A DNA stretch of 60,688 nucleotides from Lachnospiraceae bacterium (GTDB taxonomy: Bacteria; Bacillota; Clostridia; Lachnospirales; Lachnospiraceae): assembly GCA_019424135.1 (NCBI GenBank), contig JAHYZZ010000013.1:5220-65907 (forward strand). Direction: 5' to 3'. Both the position numbers and the translations under genes were made by a program. The notes below the pieces were generated by a model, which saw only the letters and a program-made list of their open reading frames with translations, was not told the origin of the DNA and searched no databases. Position 1 is the stretch's first letter. Each line of letters begins with the position of its first letter. Shown one piece after another: positions 23,359-32,626 of the stretch.

Positions 23359-25995
23359 TTACAATTGTTCTTTTAATACCTCTGGAACCTTTGCAATCGC
23401 CGCATCGATTCCTTCTGGATTCTTTCCTCCGGCCTGTGCCATGTTCGGGCGTCCGCCTCCGCCTCCGCCCACAAGACCTGCCACGGCTTTAATCAGATTC
23501 CCTGCATGTGCGCCTTTCTTAACAGCACCGTCTGTAGCCATTGCCATCAAAGATACTTTTCCATTCATCGCAGATGCCAATACGATCACGCCTTCTTCCA
23601 TCTTCTCCTTCAACTGATCACCCAGTTCACGAAGTCCGTTCATATCCACATCTTCCATCTTTGCTGCCAAAAGCTTTATTCCGGCAACCTCAACGACCTG
23701 GTTCATAACATCTCCTGCCGCATCTTTAGCGAGCTTACTCTTTAGGCTTTCCACTTCACTGCGGAGAGCTTTATTCTCGTTCTGGAGATGTTGGATCTTT
23801 TCTTCCAGTTTATCCGGACTTGTCTTTAATAATTTTGCAGCCTTCAAAAGCTTTTCTTCAAGCTCTTTATAGTAAGCTGACACTCCTTTTGCAGTCAGTG
23901 CTTCAACTCTTCGAACACCTGCAGCCACGCCAGTCTCTGATAGGATCTTAAATGCATGAATCTGCCCGGTATTTGATACATGGGTACCGCCGCAAAATTC
24001 AATAGAAAAGTCTCCCATGCTGACCACACGTACGATATCTCCATATTTTTCTCCGAACAAGGCGGCTGCACCTGTTTTTCTCGCCTCCTCAATCGGCATG
24101 TTTTCCACTTTTACATCCAGATGATTGCGGATCTGTTCGTTTACGATATCCTCCACTTTCTGAAGTTCCTCTGGAGTCAGTGCAGAAAAATGGGTAAAGT
24201 CGAACCGAAGCCTGTCTGCATTTACAGAAGATCCAGCCTGTTCTACATGCGTGCCCAGCACCATCCGCAGCGCTTTGTGCAGCAAATGGGTTGCACTGTG
24301 GTTATTTGCGGACAGAGAACGAATCTGAGGATCCACCTCAAGTTCCACCAGGTCTCCTGTTTTCAACATTCCCTTGGTCACACGTCCTACATGGCCAATC
24401 TTTCCGCCCAAAAGTTTAATCACATCCTCCACCTGAAATTCTCCTTCTTTGGTGCGGATGACGCCCTTATCTGCCTCCTGTCCTCCACTGGTGGCATAGA
24501 ATGGTGTCTCCCTTACAAAAAGGGTTCCACTTTGGCCTTCTGTCAGAGCATCGGTAACTTCCGTTTCCGTAGTGAGTACCGTAATTTCAGATTTCCAGTT
24601 CAGATGGTCATATCCAACAAATTTGGAAGTCACAGACGGATCAATAGACTCATATACGGTTACGTCGGCGCCCATATAATTTGTGACTTCCCGTGCGTCT
24701 CTTGCAGTCTTTCGCTGTACCTCCATGGCTGCCTGAAAGCCCTTTTCATCTACGGAGACTCCCTTTTCTTCCAGGATTTCCTTTGTCAGATCCAACGGAA
24801 ATCCATAAGTGTCGTACAGCTTAAACGCCTGGTCTCCTGGAAGTGTTTTTTCTCCCTGTCTGTCAAGATCAGCTTCCATCTCACTTAAGATAGACAGACC
24901 CTGGTCAATAGTCTTGTTAAACTGATCTTCCTCTTTATCAATGACTTTCAAGATAAAGTCTTTCTTTTCCTCCAATTCAGGATATCCGTCCTTGGACCCT
25001 TCGATCACAGTCTGCGCAAGGGTGGTCAAAAACTTTCCATGGATAGACAGCAGTCTTCCATGCCGGCATGCGCGGCGCAGCAGACGGCGAAGCACATATC
25101 CTCGTCCTTCATTGGAAGGCATAATTCCGTCAGAGATCATAAAGGTCACAGAACGAATATGATCAGTGATGACACGGATGGATACATCTGTTTGGTAATC
25201 CTTTCCATATTCCACATTCGCAAGGCGGCAGACAGATTCCCGCAACTCCTTGATTGTATCAATATCAAACATAGAGTCTACATCTTGTACTATACAGGCC
25301 AGACGCTCCAGCCCCATTCCCGTATCGATGTTTTTCTGCTCTAGTTCGGTATAATGATTGTTACCGTCATTGTCAAACTGGGTAAATACATTATTCCAGA
25401 TCTCCATAAAGCGGTCACAGTCACAGCCTACTGTACAGTCTGGTTTTCCACATCCATAAGCCTCGCCTCTGTCATAATAAACCTCAGAACACGGTCCACA
25501 GGGACCACTTCCATGTTCCCAGAAATTATCTTCTTTTCCAAAACGGAAAATGCGCTCCGCCGGAATGCCGATATCCTTGTTCCAAATCTCCCAAGCCTCG
25601 TCGTCTTCCAGATAGACTGAGGGATAAAGTCTATCTGGATCCAGACCTACGACCTCTGTCAAAAATTCCCAGGTCCAGGCAATGGATTCTTTTTTAAAAT
25701 AATCACCAAAAGAAAAGTTTCCCAACATCTCAAAAAAGGTACCGTGTCTTGCAGTTTTTCCTACATTTTCAATATCTCCGGTACGGATACATTTCTGACA
25801 GGTAGTCACTCTTTTGCAAGGTGGTATCTCCTGACCTGTAAAATATGGCTTTAAGGGAGCCATCCCAGAATTGATGAGCAACAGACTCTTATCATTATGA
25901 GGCACTAACGAAAAACTTTTCATGGCCAGATGTCCCTTGCTCTCAAAAAATTTAAGGAACATTCTTCTTAATTCATTTACTCCGTATTTCTTCAT
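23359..25995 (-). CDS. alaS: Alanyl-tRNA synthetase
   Basis: AlaS charges tRNA-Ala in the cytoplasm. The 878-residue product is of normal length. The N-terminal class II catalytic domain contains RRMFLKFFESKGH, PCKRVTTCQKCIRTGDIENVG and FGDYFKKESIAW; the editing domain has the zinc motifs SATHLLHKALR (HxxxH) and EFCGGTHVSNTG (CxxxH). The C-terminal C-Ala/DHHA1 domain ends with VAGLVGGGGGGRPNMAQAGG. The start has a GGAGGAG site. The leader from its promoter is only about 25 bases, so there is no T-box control, unlike many synthetase genes in Firmicutes. Confidence 0.98.
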   Translation of the reverse strand: MKKYGVNELRRMFLKFFESKGHLAMKSFSLVPHNDKSLLLINSGMAPLKPYFTGQEIPPCKRVTTCQKCIRTGDIENVGKTARHGTFFEMLGNFSFGDYFKKESIAWTWEFLTEVVGLDPDRLYPSVYLEDDEAWEIWNKDIGIPAERIFRFGKEDNFWEHGSGPCGPCSEVYYDRGEAYGCGKPDCTVGCDCDRFMEIWNNVFTQFDNDGNNHYTELEQKNIDTGMGLERLACIVQDVDSMFDIDTIKELRESVCRLANVEYGKDYQTDVSIRVITDHIRSVTFMISDGIMPSNEGRGYVLRRLLRRACRHGRLLSIHGKFLTTLAQTVIEGSKDGYPELEEKKDFILKVIDKEEDQFNKTIDQGLSILSEMEADLDRQGEKTLPGDQAFKLYDTYGFPLDLTKEILEEKGVSVDEKGFQAAMEVQRKTARDAREVTNYMGADVTVYESIDPSVTSKFVGYDHLNWKSEITVLTTETEVTDALTEGQSGTLFVRETPFYATSGGQEADKGVIRTKEGEFQVEDVIKLLGGKIGHVGRVTKGMLKTGDLVELEVDPQIRSLSANNHSATHLLHKALRMVLGTHVEQAGSSVNADRLRFDFTHFSALTPEELQKVEDIVNEQIRNHLDVKVENMPIEEARKTGAAALFGEKYGDIVRVVSMGDFSIEFCGGTHVSNTGQIHAFKILSETGVAAGVRRVEALTAKGVSAYYKELEEKLLKAAKLLKTSPDKLEEKIQHLQNENKALRSEVESLKSKLAKDAAGDVMNQVVEVAGIKLLAAKMEDVDMNGLRELGDQLKEKMEEGVIVLASAMNGKVSLMAMATDGAVKKGAHAGNLIKAVAGLVGGGGGGRPNMAQAGGKNPEGIDAAIAKVPEVLKEQL

Positions 25996-26027
25996 AATCT
26001 CCTCCTAAAAACTCACACTATTTTTTA

Positions 26028-26056
26028 ATTATAAAGAGAACCCCGGCGTTTGTCAA
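26028..26056 (-). promoter_or_regulatory. Consensus alaS promoter overlapping a hairpin
   Basis: On the minus strand TTGACA (26051-26056), 17 bases, then TATAAT (26028-26033): all twelve positions match consensus. The first two bases of the -35 belong to the stem and the last four to the loop of the hydrogenase terminator hairpin. Confidence 0.8.
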
Positions 26057-26064
26057 CGCCGGGG
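26041..26064 (-). terminator. Hairpin terminator after the hydrogenase gene
   Basis: A perfect 10-bp stem, CCCCGGCGTT against AACGCCGGGG, with a four-base loop. On the minus strand it is followed by TTCTCTTTATAATT, a weak T tract, so termination may be partial. It starts eight bases after the hydrogenase stop. Confidence 0.7.
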
Positions 26065-26071
26065 AAATTCT

Positions 26072-27601
26072 CTATTTCAATTCGATCTCTTCTAATTCCT
26101 TTGGAGGAATCTGTCTGGAAGATGCTTTCACAAAATCCTTAATCTTCTTTTGTGCCTTAGCTACCGGAATATTCGTCCCTGCTCCGGCTACACAGCCCCC
26201 TGGGCATCCCATACCTTCGATCAGACAGCCATTTAGCTTTCCGGCTTTTGCAAGTGCAAGAGTTTTCTTACATTCTGCCAACCCTTCTGCATGTTCAATG
26301 TTGACATCCACATCCGGATAATATTCTCGAATACATTTTTCAATAGCCTGGGCGACACCGCCAGCTACCGCATATCCTCTTCCTGCGCCGGTAGCATTGT
26401 GGAAGGAAGATTCTGCCTCATATTTGGTAAGATCGATTTCTTTCGCATCAAACATGGCCTGTAGTTCCTCAAATGTAATGACAAAATCCACATCGCTTCG
26501 GACAGTTCGCCGCATAGCCTCCAGCTTCTTAGCCGCACAAGGTCCGATAAAAACTACTTTCGCATTAGGATGCTGTTGTTTAATGGTTCGTGCTGTTGCC
26601 ACCATCGGGGTCAGTTCCTGGGATACTTCATCGATCAAATCCGGAAAATATTTTTTTGCCAGCATTGCCCAGGATGGACAGCAGGAAGTCAGAAGGAAAG
26701 GAAGTTCTCCTGTCGTTACTTTTTCCACATAATGATGAGCCTCGGCAATTGCTCCGATATCTGCTCCAAGAGCTACTTCATAAAACTCTGAAAATCCCAT
26801 TTCTTCCAGAGCTGCCTTTAGATTTCTTGGTGTGATGTTATCCCCAAACTGCCCATAGAAAGCCGGTGCAATCTCTGCAATAATCTCATCTCCTTCTGTC
26901 AATGCCCTTGCAAGCTGAAAAATTTGAGACTTATCAGAAATCGCTCCAAACGGACAGTTGACCATACACATACCGCAGGAAACACATTTATCCGGATCCA
27001 CATAAGCCCGTCCCAATTTATCAGAGGTAATGGCATTTACACCACATGCCTGGGCACAGGGACGTTCTTTCTTTGAAATGGCGTCATAAGGGCAGACAGA
27101 CTTGCATTTTCCACATTTGATACATTTTGACTGATCGATGAAGGACCTTCCCTTCACCATAGAAATAGCACCCTTTGGGCAAACCTCCATACAAGGATGC
27201 GCAAGGCATCCCTTACACATATTGCTGACCTCATATCCCTTTTCTTCACAACTTTCACAAGCTGACGGAATCACCTGCATCAGCGGCGGTTCATAATATT
27301 TGTCCGAAATATTACTTGCTTCCAGCCCTGCTGTCAGATGCACCGGCTTGTCTTCCGGACGCAGGGAAAGTCCCATGGCCAAACGCAGTCTTTCACTCAA
27401 AATGGCACGTGCACGGTATACGCTTTCCCGGTATTTTTTTTCCTCGTTTACCATCCGGTAAGGAATCGCCTCTACTTCATCGCTTAGCGTCTCCGCAAAA
27501 TTTTCTTCATTTGCCCGGAATCCCAGTCTTGCGACCTCTTCAAACACTTTTCTTCTGAGTTTTCTGACAGTGGTATCCAATCCTCTTACCATAGCTCTCA
27601 T
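26072..27601 (-). CDS. Monomeric [FeFe] hydrogenase, group B-type (TIGR04105-like)
   Basis: A 509-residue cytoplasmic iron hydrogenase-like protein, expected to exchange electrons with ferredoxin and make or use H2. The N-terminal part has cysteine clusters for several 4Fe-4S centres: CIKCGKCKSVCPYDAI, a CAQACG pair and CVSCGMCMVNCPFGAI, plus an extra CESCEEKG...CKGCLAHPCMEVCP cluster. The H-cluster motifs are TSCCPSW (L1), GPCAAKKLEA (L2) and EGMGCPGGCVAG (L3), as in the B-type family rather than bidirectional A-type enzymes. Maturases HydE, HydF and HydG are not in the window. It lies 15 bases after asnA. Confidence 0.88.
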   Translation of the reverse strand: MRAMVRGLDTTVRKLRRKVFEEVARLGFRANEENFAETLSDEVEAIPYRMVNEEKKYRESVYRARAILSERLRLAMGLSLRPEDKPVHLTAGLEASNISDKYYEPPLMQVIPSACESCEEKGYEVSNMCKGCLAHPCMEVCPKGAISMVKGRSFIDQSKCIKCGKCKSVCPYDAISKKERPCAQACGVNAITSDKLGRAYVDPDKCVSCGMCMVNCPFGAISDKSQIFQLARALTEGDEIIAEIAPAFYGQFGDNITPRNLKAALEEMGFSEFYEVALGADIGAIAEAHHYVEKVTTGELPFLLTSCCPSWAMLAKKYFPDLIDEVSQELTPMVATARTIKQQHPNAKVVFIGPCAAKKLEAMRRTVRSDVDFVITFEELQAMFDAKEIDLTKYEAESSFHNATGAGRGYAVAGGVAQAIEKCIREYYPDVDVNIEHAEGLAECKKTLALAKAGKLNGCLIEGMGCPGGCVAGAGTNIPVAKAQKKIKDFVKASSRQIPPKELEEIELK

Positions 27602-27616
27602 TTCCTCCTGAATATT

Positions 27617-28624
27617 TTATAACAAGATAATATGATGTTCTCTACAGACTTTGCGCATCTCCTCTGGCCAGATGCTGGCCTGGACTTCTCCGATATGTGC
27701 ACGGTCTAAAAGCAGCATACACAGCCTGGACTGACCAATTCCGCCACCTATCGTATAGGGAAGCTCTCCGTTCAGCAACATGCGGTGATAAGGCAACTCT
27801 CTTCGTTCTTCACAGCCGGCTTTTTTTAACTGTTCATCCAGAGCTTTTTCATCCACTCGGATTCCCATACTGGAAATTTCCAGCGCACATCCCAGTGTAT
27901 CATACCAGAACAGAATGTCTCCGTTAAGTTCCCAGTCATCATAGTCTGGTGCACGGCCGTCATGGGGCTTTCCGCTTTTTAGTTTATCGCCAATCTTCAT
28001 AAGGAATACGCAACCATATTCTTTAGTGATCAGATTTTCTCTCTCTTTTGGCGTACGGTCCGGATAACGGTCTTCCAGCTCCTGGGTCGTGATAAATGCC
28101 ACCTTATCCGGCAGTTTTTTTACCGCCTGGGGATATTTGTACCACACCTCATGCTGCATATGTTTGATAATCTTGAACAGTGTTTTGACGGTACTCTTTA
28201 AGGTTTCCTCGGTACGTTGCTCTTTTGTAATGACTTTTTCCCAGTCCCACTGATCCACATAGCAAGAATGAAGATTATCCAGTTCCTCATCCCGGCGGAT
28301 GGCATTCATGTTGGTATATAATCCTTCTCCTGGCTGAAAACCATACTCATGTAAAGCCATGCGCTTCCATTTTGCAAGAGATTGAACAACCTCCATAGTC
28401 TCTCCATCAATGCCTGCCATATCAAACTGTACCGGACGTTCCACTCCGTTCAGATTATCATTAAGTCCACTATCCTTCGATACAAACAGAGGGGCTGAGA
28501 TTCTCTCTAAATTCATCTCCTTTCCCAGTTCCTTTTGAAACGTATCTCTGATATATTTGATAGCTTCCTGTGTCGTCCGCACATCCAGGCGCGGATCATA
28601 ATATTCCGGTATGATTAATCCCAT
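27617..28624 (-). CDS. asnA: Aspartate-ammonia ligase (asparagine synthetase A)
   Basis: AsnA makes asparagine from aspartate, ammonia and ATP (yielding AMP). The 335-residue product begins LIIPEYYDPRLDVRTTQEA and has the class II synthetase-like motifs ISAPLFVSKDSGLNDNLNG, YTNMNAIRRDEELDNLHS, VDQWDWEKVI and the C-terminal GGGIGQSRLCMLLLDRAHIG. It differs from the glutamine-dependent AsnB type. It lies 36 bases after metH with an AAAGGAG site and no clear promoter of its own, so it may be the fourth gene of the metF transcript. Confidence 0.97.
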   Translation of the reverse strand: MGLIIPEYYDPRLDVRTTQEAIKYIRDTFQKELGKEMNLERISAPLFVSKDSGLNDNLNGVERPVQFDMAGIDGETMEVVQSLAKWKRMALHEYGFQPGEGLYTNMNAIRRDEELDNLHSCYVDQWDWEKVITKEQRTEETLKSTVKTLFKIIKHMQHEVWYKYPQAVKKLPDKVAFITTQELEDRYPDRTPKERENLITKEYGCVFLMKIGDKLKSGKPHDGRAPDYDDWELNGDILFWYDTLGCALEISSMGIRVDEKALDEQLKKAGCEERRELPYHRMLLNGELPYTIGGGIGQSRLCMLLLDRAHIGEVQASIWPEEMRKVCREHHIILL

Positions 28625-28660
28625 CTTTTCTTCTCCTTTATCTTTTTGCTGAGATCTGTT

Positions 28661-31048
28661 TTATTCCTGCCCAAATACTTTCTGTGCATAATGAACGGAC
28701 TGCATTGCATCTTTTCCATAAAAATCAGCTCCAATCATATCCGCATATTCCTGATTCAAAACAGCCCCGCCTACCATGATCTTACAATCCGGTTTTTCCG
28801 CATGCAGAAGCCGTATAGTCTCTTCCATGCTGCCCACCGTCGTGGTCATCAAGGCACTTAATCCTGCCAGACGGACGTCCTCTTCTACCGCCGTCCGAAC
28901 AATCTGTTCAGGATCCACATCCTTTCCCAGATCCCTCACATCAAATCCATAATTTTCCAACAGAACCTTGACGATATTCTTTCCAATATCGTGAATATCT
29001 CCTTTTACCGTAGCCAGAATCACTTTGTGCTTCTTTCCCGATGTTTCTCCTGTATCGGCAATTTTCTCCTTTAATACTGCAAATGCATTTTTTGCAGCGT
29101 CCGCACTCATCAGAAGCTGTGGAAGGAAGATGGTGCCTTTTTCAAATCCTTTGCCTACCTGGTCCAGTGCCGGAATCAGATGGAGATCTATGATCTGAAG
29201 CGGTTCCATTTCCTGCAGCAGTGTTTTCGCTGCATGGTAAGCCTCTTCCTTCAATCCCTTTTCAATGGCAGTCTTCAAAGACAATTCTCCACCCTTTTTC
29301 ACTGCTGTCTCTGCTTTTATGTTTCCAAACTTCCGAATATATTCTTCAAAATTCGAATCCCGATTTGTCAAAGCACAAAAAGCATAGTAAGAACGCATCA
29401 TGTCCTCGGAAGAGGGATTGATGATTCCTGCACTTAACCCCGCCTGCATTGCCATAGTATAAAAAGTAGAGTTAATCACCGGACGGGACGGCAGCCCAAA
29501 GGAAATATTGGACACACCTAAGACCGTACAGACACTGAAACGTTCCCGTACACCCCTAAGTGCCTCCAGCGTTACCATAGCTCCTTGGGGATCAGAGCTT
29601 ACCGTCATAGCAAGAACATCAATCACAATATCCTTCTTGGGAATTCCATACTTCTGTGCTTCTTGTATGATCTTACCGGCAATCTGAATTCTCCCCTCTG
29701 CCGTAGAAGGAATTCCTTCCTCGTCCAAGGTCAGACCTACCACCACACCGCCGTATTTTTGAATTAACGGGAACACCTTATCCATAGACTCTTGTTTCCC
29801 ATTGACAGAATTTATCATCGGTTTTCCATTATAAATACGCATAGCAGCTTCCATTGCCCGGCTGTCTACTGTATCAATCTGAAGGGGAAGGCTGGTAACA
29901 CTTTGAAGCTGTAAGAGGACTTCCTGCATCATCTGCGTCTCATCAATGTCCGGAAGACCCACATTCACATCCAAAATGTGCGCACCCATTTCCTGCTGCT
30001 GGATTCCTTCTTTTAAGATATAGTCCAGATCATGCTCCTTAAGCGCCTGTTTCAGCCGCTTTTTTCCAGTCGGATTGATCCTCTCCCCGATAATAACCGG
30101 CTTTCTTCCCAGGACCACTGCCTGACCGTAAGAAGAAACCACGGTTTCCTCCTGAACTTCTGCCTTCTCAACCCTTTTTCTTCCAAAGATACTTGTCATC
30201 CTTTGGATATGATCCGGAGTGGTTCCACAACAGCCGCCGATCACGGCTGCTCCTCCTTCTATCATTTTTCCCATAATCCTCGCAAACTCATCCGGTTGCA
30301 CATCATAATAAACCACTCCGTCCTTCTGTTTTGGAAGTCCGGCATTTGGCTTTACGATCACCGGCACAGAAGTATGAGAAACAATCTCCTGAAAAATAGG
30401 AAGCATCTGCTCTGGTCCAAGTCCGCAGTTGATACCAAGCGCATCTACGCCCAGCCCCTCCAGCATAGCCATAGCTGAACGCACATCGCCCCCTGTCAGA
30501 AGTCTCCCCTTTTCATCAAAAATCATTGTAGCGAAGACCGGAAGTGACGTCTGTTCTTTTGCTGCCAGCACCGCCGCTTTCATCTCATAGGTATCGCTCA
30601 TGGTTTCAATATGGATCAAGTCAGCTCCTGCCGCCTCTCCATAGCGCATTACTTCCGCAAACGCCTGATAGGCTGTCTCAAAATCCAGGTCTCCCATCGG
30701 TTTTAAAAGTTTTCCGGTAGGGCCGATGTCCAGTGCCGTATAAACCTCCCTTTTATCATGCACTCCCAACGACGCCGCTTCTTTTACATGAATAACCGCT
30801 GATGTAACAATATCTTCCAGTTCATATTCTGTATTATGAAACTTCAACGCATTGGCACCAAAGGTATTTGTCAGGACAATATCACTTCCCGCCTCAAAAT
30901 ACTGCCGGTGAATTTCAATGATTTCCTCCATATGCTCAATATTCCATACTTCTGGAAGTTCTCCGGCCTTTAGGCCTTTCTCCTGCAGGAGAGTCCCCAT
31001 TCCACCGTCAAAATATAATAATTCTTTTCCCAGTCGTTCCGTTAACAT
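28661..31048 (-). CDS. metH: Cobalamin-dependent methionine synthase, without the reactivation domain
   Basis: A 795-residue methionine synthase core that moves a methyl group from methyltetrahydrofolate through cobalamin to homocysteine. Domain order: homocysteine methyltransferase (about 1-300; zinc cysteines in GINCGLGPEQM and GGCCGTTPDHI), pterin-binding (about 320-580; GERINPTGKKRLKQAL), cobalamin cap, and cobalamin binding (about 670-795; GDIHDIGKNIV, the DxHxxG motif). The C-terminal AdoMet-binding reactivation domain of E. coli MetH (about 1,230 residues) is absent, and is instead supplied by the next gene upstream. I chose the ATG at 31048 with AAGGAG upstream; 22 more codons are open but unlikely. 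Confidence 0.93.
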   Translation of the reverse strand: MLTERLGKELLYFDGGMGTLLQEKGLKAGELPEVWNIEHMEEIIEIHRQYFEAGSDIVLTNTFGANALKFHNTEYELEDIVTSAVIHVKEAASLGVHDKREVYTALDIGPTGKLLKPMGDLDFETAYQAFAEVMRYGEAAGADLIHIETMSDTYEMKAAVLAAKEQTSLPVFATMIFDEKGRLLTGGDVRSAMAMLEGLGVDALGINCGLGPEQMLPIFQEIVSHTSVPVIVKPNAGLPKQKDGVVYYDVQPDEFARIMGKMIEGGAAVIGGCCGTTPDHIQRMTSIFGRKRVEKAEVQEETVVSSYGQAVVLGRKPVIIGERINPTGKKRLKQALKEHDLDYILKEGIQQQEMGAHILDVNVGLPDIDETQMMQEVLLQLQSVTSLPLQIDTVDSRAMEAAMRIYNGKPMINSVNGKQESMDKVFPLIQKYGGVVVGLTLDEEGIPSTAEGRIQIAGKIIQEAQKYGIPKKDIVIDVLAMTVSSDPQGAMVTLEALRGVRERFSVCTVLGVSNISFGLPSRPVINSTFYTMAMQAGLSAGIINPSSEDMMRSYYAFCALTNRDSNFEEYIRKFGNIKAETAVKKGGELSLKTAIEKGLKEEAYHAAKTLLQEMEPLQIIDLHLIPALDQVGKGFEKGTIFLPQLLMSADAAKNAFAVLKEKIADTGETSGKKHKVILATVKGDIHDIGKNIVKVLLENYGFDVRDLGKDVDPEQIVRTAVEEDVRLAGLSALMTTTVGSMEETIRLLHAEKPDCKIMVGGAVLNQEYADMIGADFYGKDAMQSVHYAQKVFGQE

Positions 31049-31074
31049 CTGTCTGCTCCTTTTGTCTGTCTTCT

Positions 31075-31722
31075 CTAGCTGTCTCTTCGATAGAGACAAT
31101 CTTTCTTGCCGCATTCCTCGCAGCCCTTCCGATGACAGTCTGTTTTCTCACTGCTAATACCGATAAGAGCCGTTACCGATTTAGACGGCGTCAGCATATA
31201 CCCGTCTGCCATAGAAAGACCAATGGCCTTGGAAGCGTCCAGCATCCTTAAAACCGGTTCCTGGAAAAGAATTGAAAAATCCCCATATCCAGGGCTGAAT
31301 CGCGGCCGCAGATAAAGTCCCTCCTTGCTCATCAAATCGCTTTGCTCATCCTGCCATTCGTCCAGATATTCTTCCAGAACAGCCGCCGCACATGCCTGTA
31401 GCGTCACCGACCTTGCCATCTCCGAGACAGCATATCGTCGAAGGAGCATATCCACTTTCGTGCCAAGGGTTGCTCCCAGTAAAAGAACCTGTGCGCAGCC
31501 CTTCAGGTTTCTGGAAAGGCTGTGGCTCTTTATCGTAAGATCTCCGATTTCTATCTCATGACTGCCGCTTTGATGTAAGTGAAAAATGCGATAGACGATT
31601 CGTTTATCCGCCGCCTCCTCAAGTTCTTGAAAAGAGTCCTTGATCAGCAAAAGCGTATCCTCATCTACCGCATGGTTTCCATATCCCAAATAGCGAACGG
31701 CTTCCTTCGTTCTTTTTTCCAT
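31075..31722 (-). CDS. Free-standing methionine synthase reactivation-domain protein
   Basis: A 215-residue protein matching the AdoMet-binding reactivation domain that rescues oxidised cob(II)alamin in MetH. Typical features are LLLGATLGTKVDMLLRRY, the helix with TLQACAAAVLEEYLDEW, and RPRFSPGYGDFSILFQE, the counterpart of the AdoMet-binding RPAPGYP loop in E. coli. Unlike the E. coli domain it ends with a cysteine cluster, CHRKGCEECGKKDC, which may hold an iron-sulfur cluster or metal and serve as an electron entry point; that part is inference. It lies 26 bases before metH and 11 after metF, so the three should form one transcript. Confidence 0.85.
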   Translation of the reverse strand: MEKRTKEAVRYLGYGNHAVDEDTLLLIKDSFQELEEAADKRIVYRIFHLHQSGSHEIEIGDLTIKSHSLSRNLKGCAQVLLLGATLGTKVDMLLRRYAVSEMARSVTLQACAAAVLEEYLDEWQDEQSDLMSKEGLYLRPRFSPGYGDFSILFQEPVLRMLDASKAIGLSMADGYMLTPSKSVTALIGISSEKTDCHRKGCEECGKKDCLYRRDS

Positions 31723-31733
31723 ACGAGTATCCT

Positions 31734-32603
31734 TTATACCTTTACAATTTCAGAAAGGTTATTCATAATTGCACCGGCGACTTCCGGCTTATTCATCGAA
31801 TATATGTGAACATGGTTGATTCCATTTGCAAACAGATCGATGATCTGATCTGTCGCATAGGCCACTCCTGCCTGCTGCATTGCCTTAGGATCATCTCCGA
31901 ACCGGTCTACGACCGCACGAAATCTTTCTGGGAGCGCAGTGCCGGATAAAAACCCAATCCTTTTGATCTGGCTTCCACTGGTAACAGGCATGATGCCCGG
32001 AATTACCGGCACATCAATCCCCTTTTCCCGGATCCGATACAGGAAATTATATAAAATAGAATTATCAAAAAACATCTGAGTAGTCAGGAAATCGACCCCG
32101 CAGTCCACCTTGTGCTTCAAATTTATGATATCATCTTCTTTGTGTTCTGTCTCCACATGTCCTTCTGGATAGCAGGCTGCTCCAATACAAAAATCTCCCC
32201 GGCTTCGGATGTCTGTAATCAGTTCACTGGCATACCGGTAATGATCTGGCAAAGGAAATTCGCTGTCCTTTGGAATATCCCCTCGCAGGGCCAGGATATT
32301 TTCAATCCCCTGCTCTTTTAATTCAGTAATCACTTTATGTACCATTTCCTTTGTAGATGACACACACGTCAGATGAGCAAGACTGGTCACACCCATTTCG
32401 TGCTTGATCCGGGATGCAATTTTTACCGTGTTTTTACTGGTTCCACCACCTGCTCCGTAGGTCACACTCATATATGAGGGATGAAGAGCGGCGATCTTTT
32501 CCGCAGCCTTCATAACACTGTCAAAACCGGCATCTGTCTTTGGAGGAAAGATCTCAAATGAAATATGAGGTTCTTTGCTCTTTAGTATCTCTTTGATTTT
32601 CAT
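31734..32603 (-). CDS. metF: 5,10-methylenetetrahydrofolate reductase
   Basis: MetF reduces methylene-THF to methyl-THF, the methyl donor for MetH. The 289-residue product is a flavoprotein barrel with SFEIFPPKTDAGFDSV, MSVTYGAGGGTSKNTVKIA, HLTCVSSTKE, LALRGDIPKD and TQMFFDNSILYNFL, all normal for the family. It carries no separate zinc-cysteine extension as in some acetogens. The order metF-reactivator-metH supplies and uses the methyl group in sequence. The ATG has an AGGAG site; only 23 bases separate it from glgA, so readthrough from glgA is plausible. I saw no SAM riboswitch. Confidence 0.96.
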   Translation of the reverse strand: MKIKEILKSKEPHISFEIFPPKTDAGFDSVMKAAEKIAALHPSYMSVTYGAGGGTSKNTVKIASRIKHEMGVTSLAHLTCVSSTKEMVHKVITELKEQGIENILALRGDIPKDSEFPLPDHYRYASELITDIRSRGDFCIGAACYPEGHVETEHKEDDIINLKHKVDCGVDFLTTQMFFDNSILYNFLYRIREKGIDVPVIPGIMPVTSGSQIKRIGFLSGTALPERFRAVVDRFGDDPKAMQQAGVAYATDQIIDLFANGINHVHIYSMNKPEVAGAIMNNLSEIVKV

Positions 32604-32626
32604 TATTCTGCTCCTTTATTCTGTAT

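Noticed and set aside
23980..24888. Plus-strand open frame of 302 codons opposite alaS
   Set aside because: Antisense to conserved alaS domains, without a ribosome site or recognisable motifs.
25996..26027. T-box leader for alaS
   Set aside because: The leader from the consensus promoter is about 25 bases, too short for a T-box, and no specifier-like stem is present.
28661..31048. metH as a truncated pseudogene
   Set aside because: The missing reactivation domain is encoded by the adjacent gene, and all catalytic motifs of the remaining domains are intact.
32604..32626. SAM riboswitch before metF
   Set aside because: Only 23 bases separate metF from glgA; there is no room for one, and none was seen within glgA's end.
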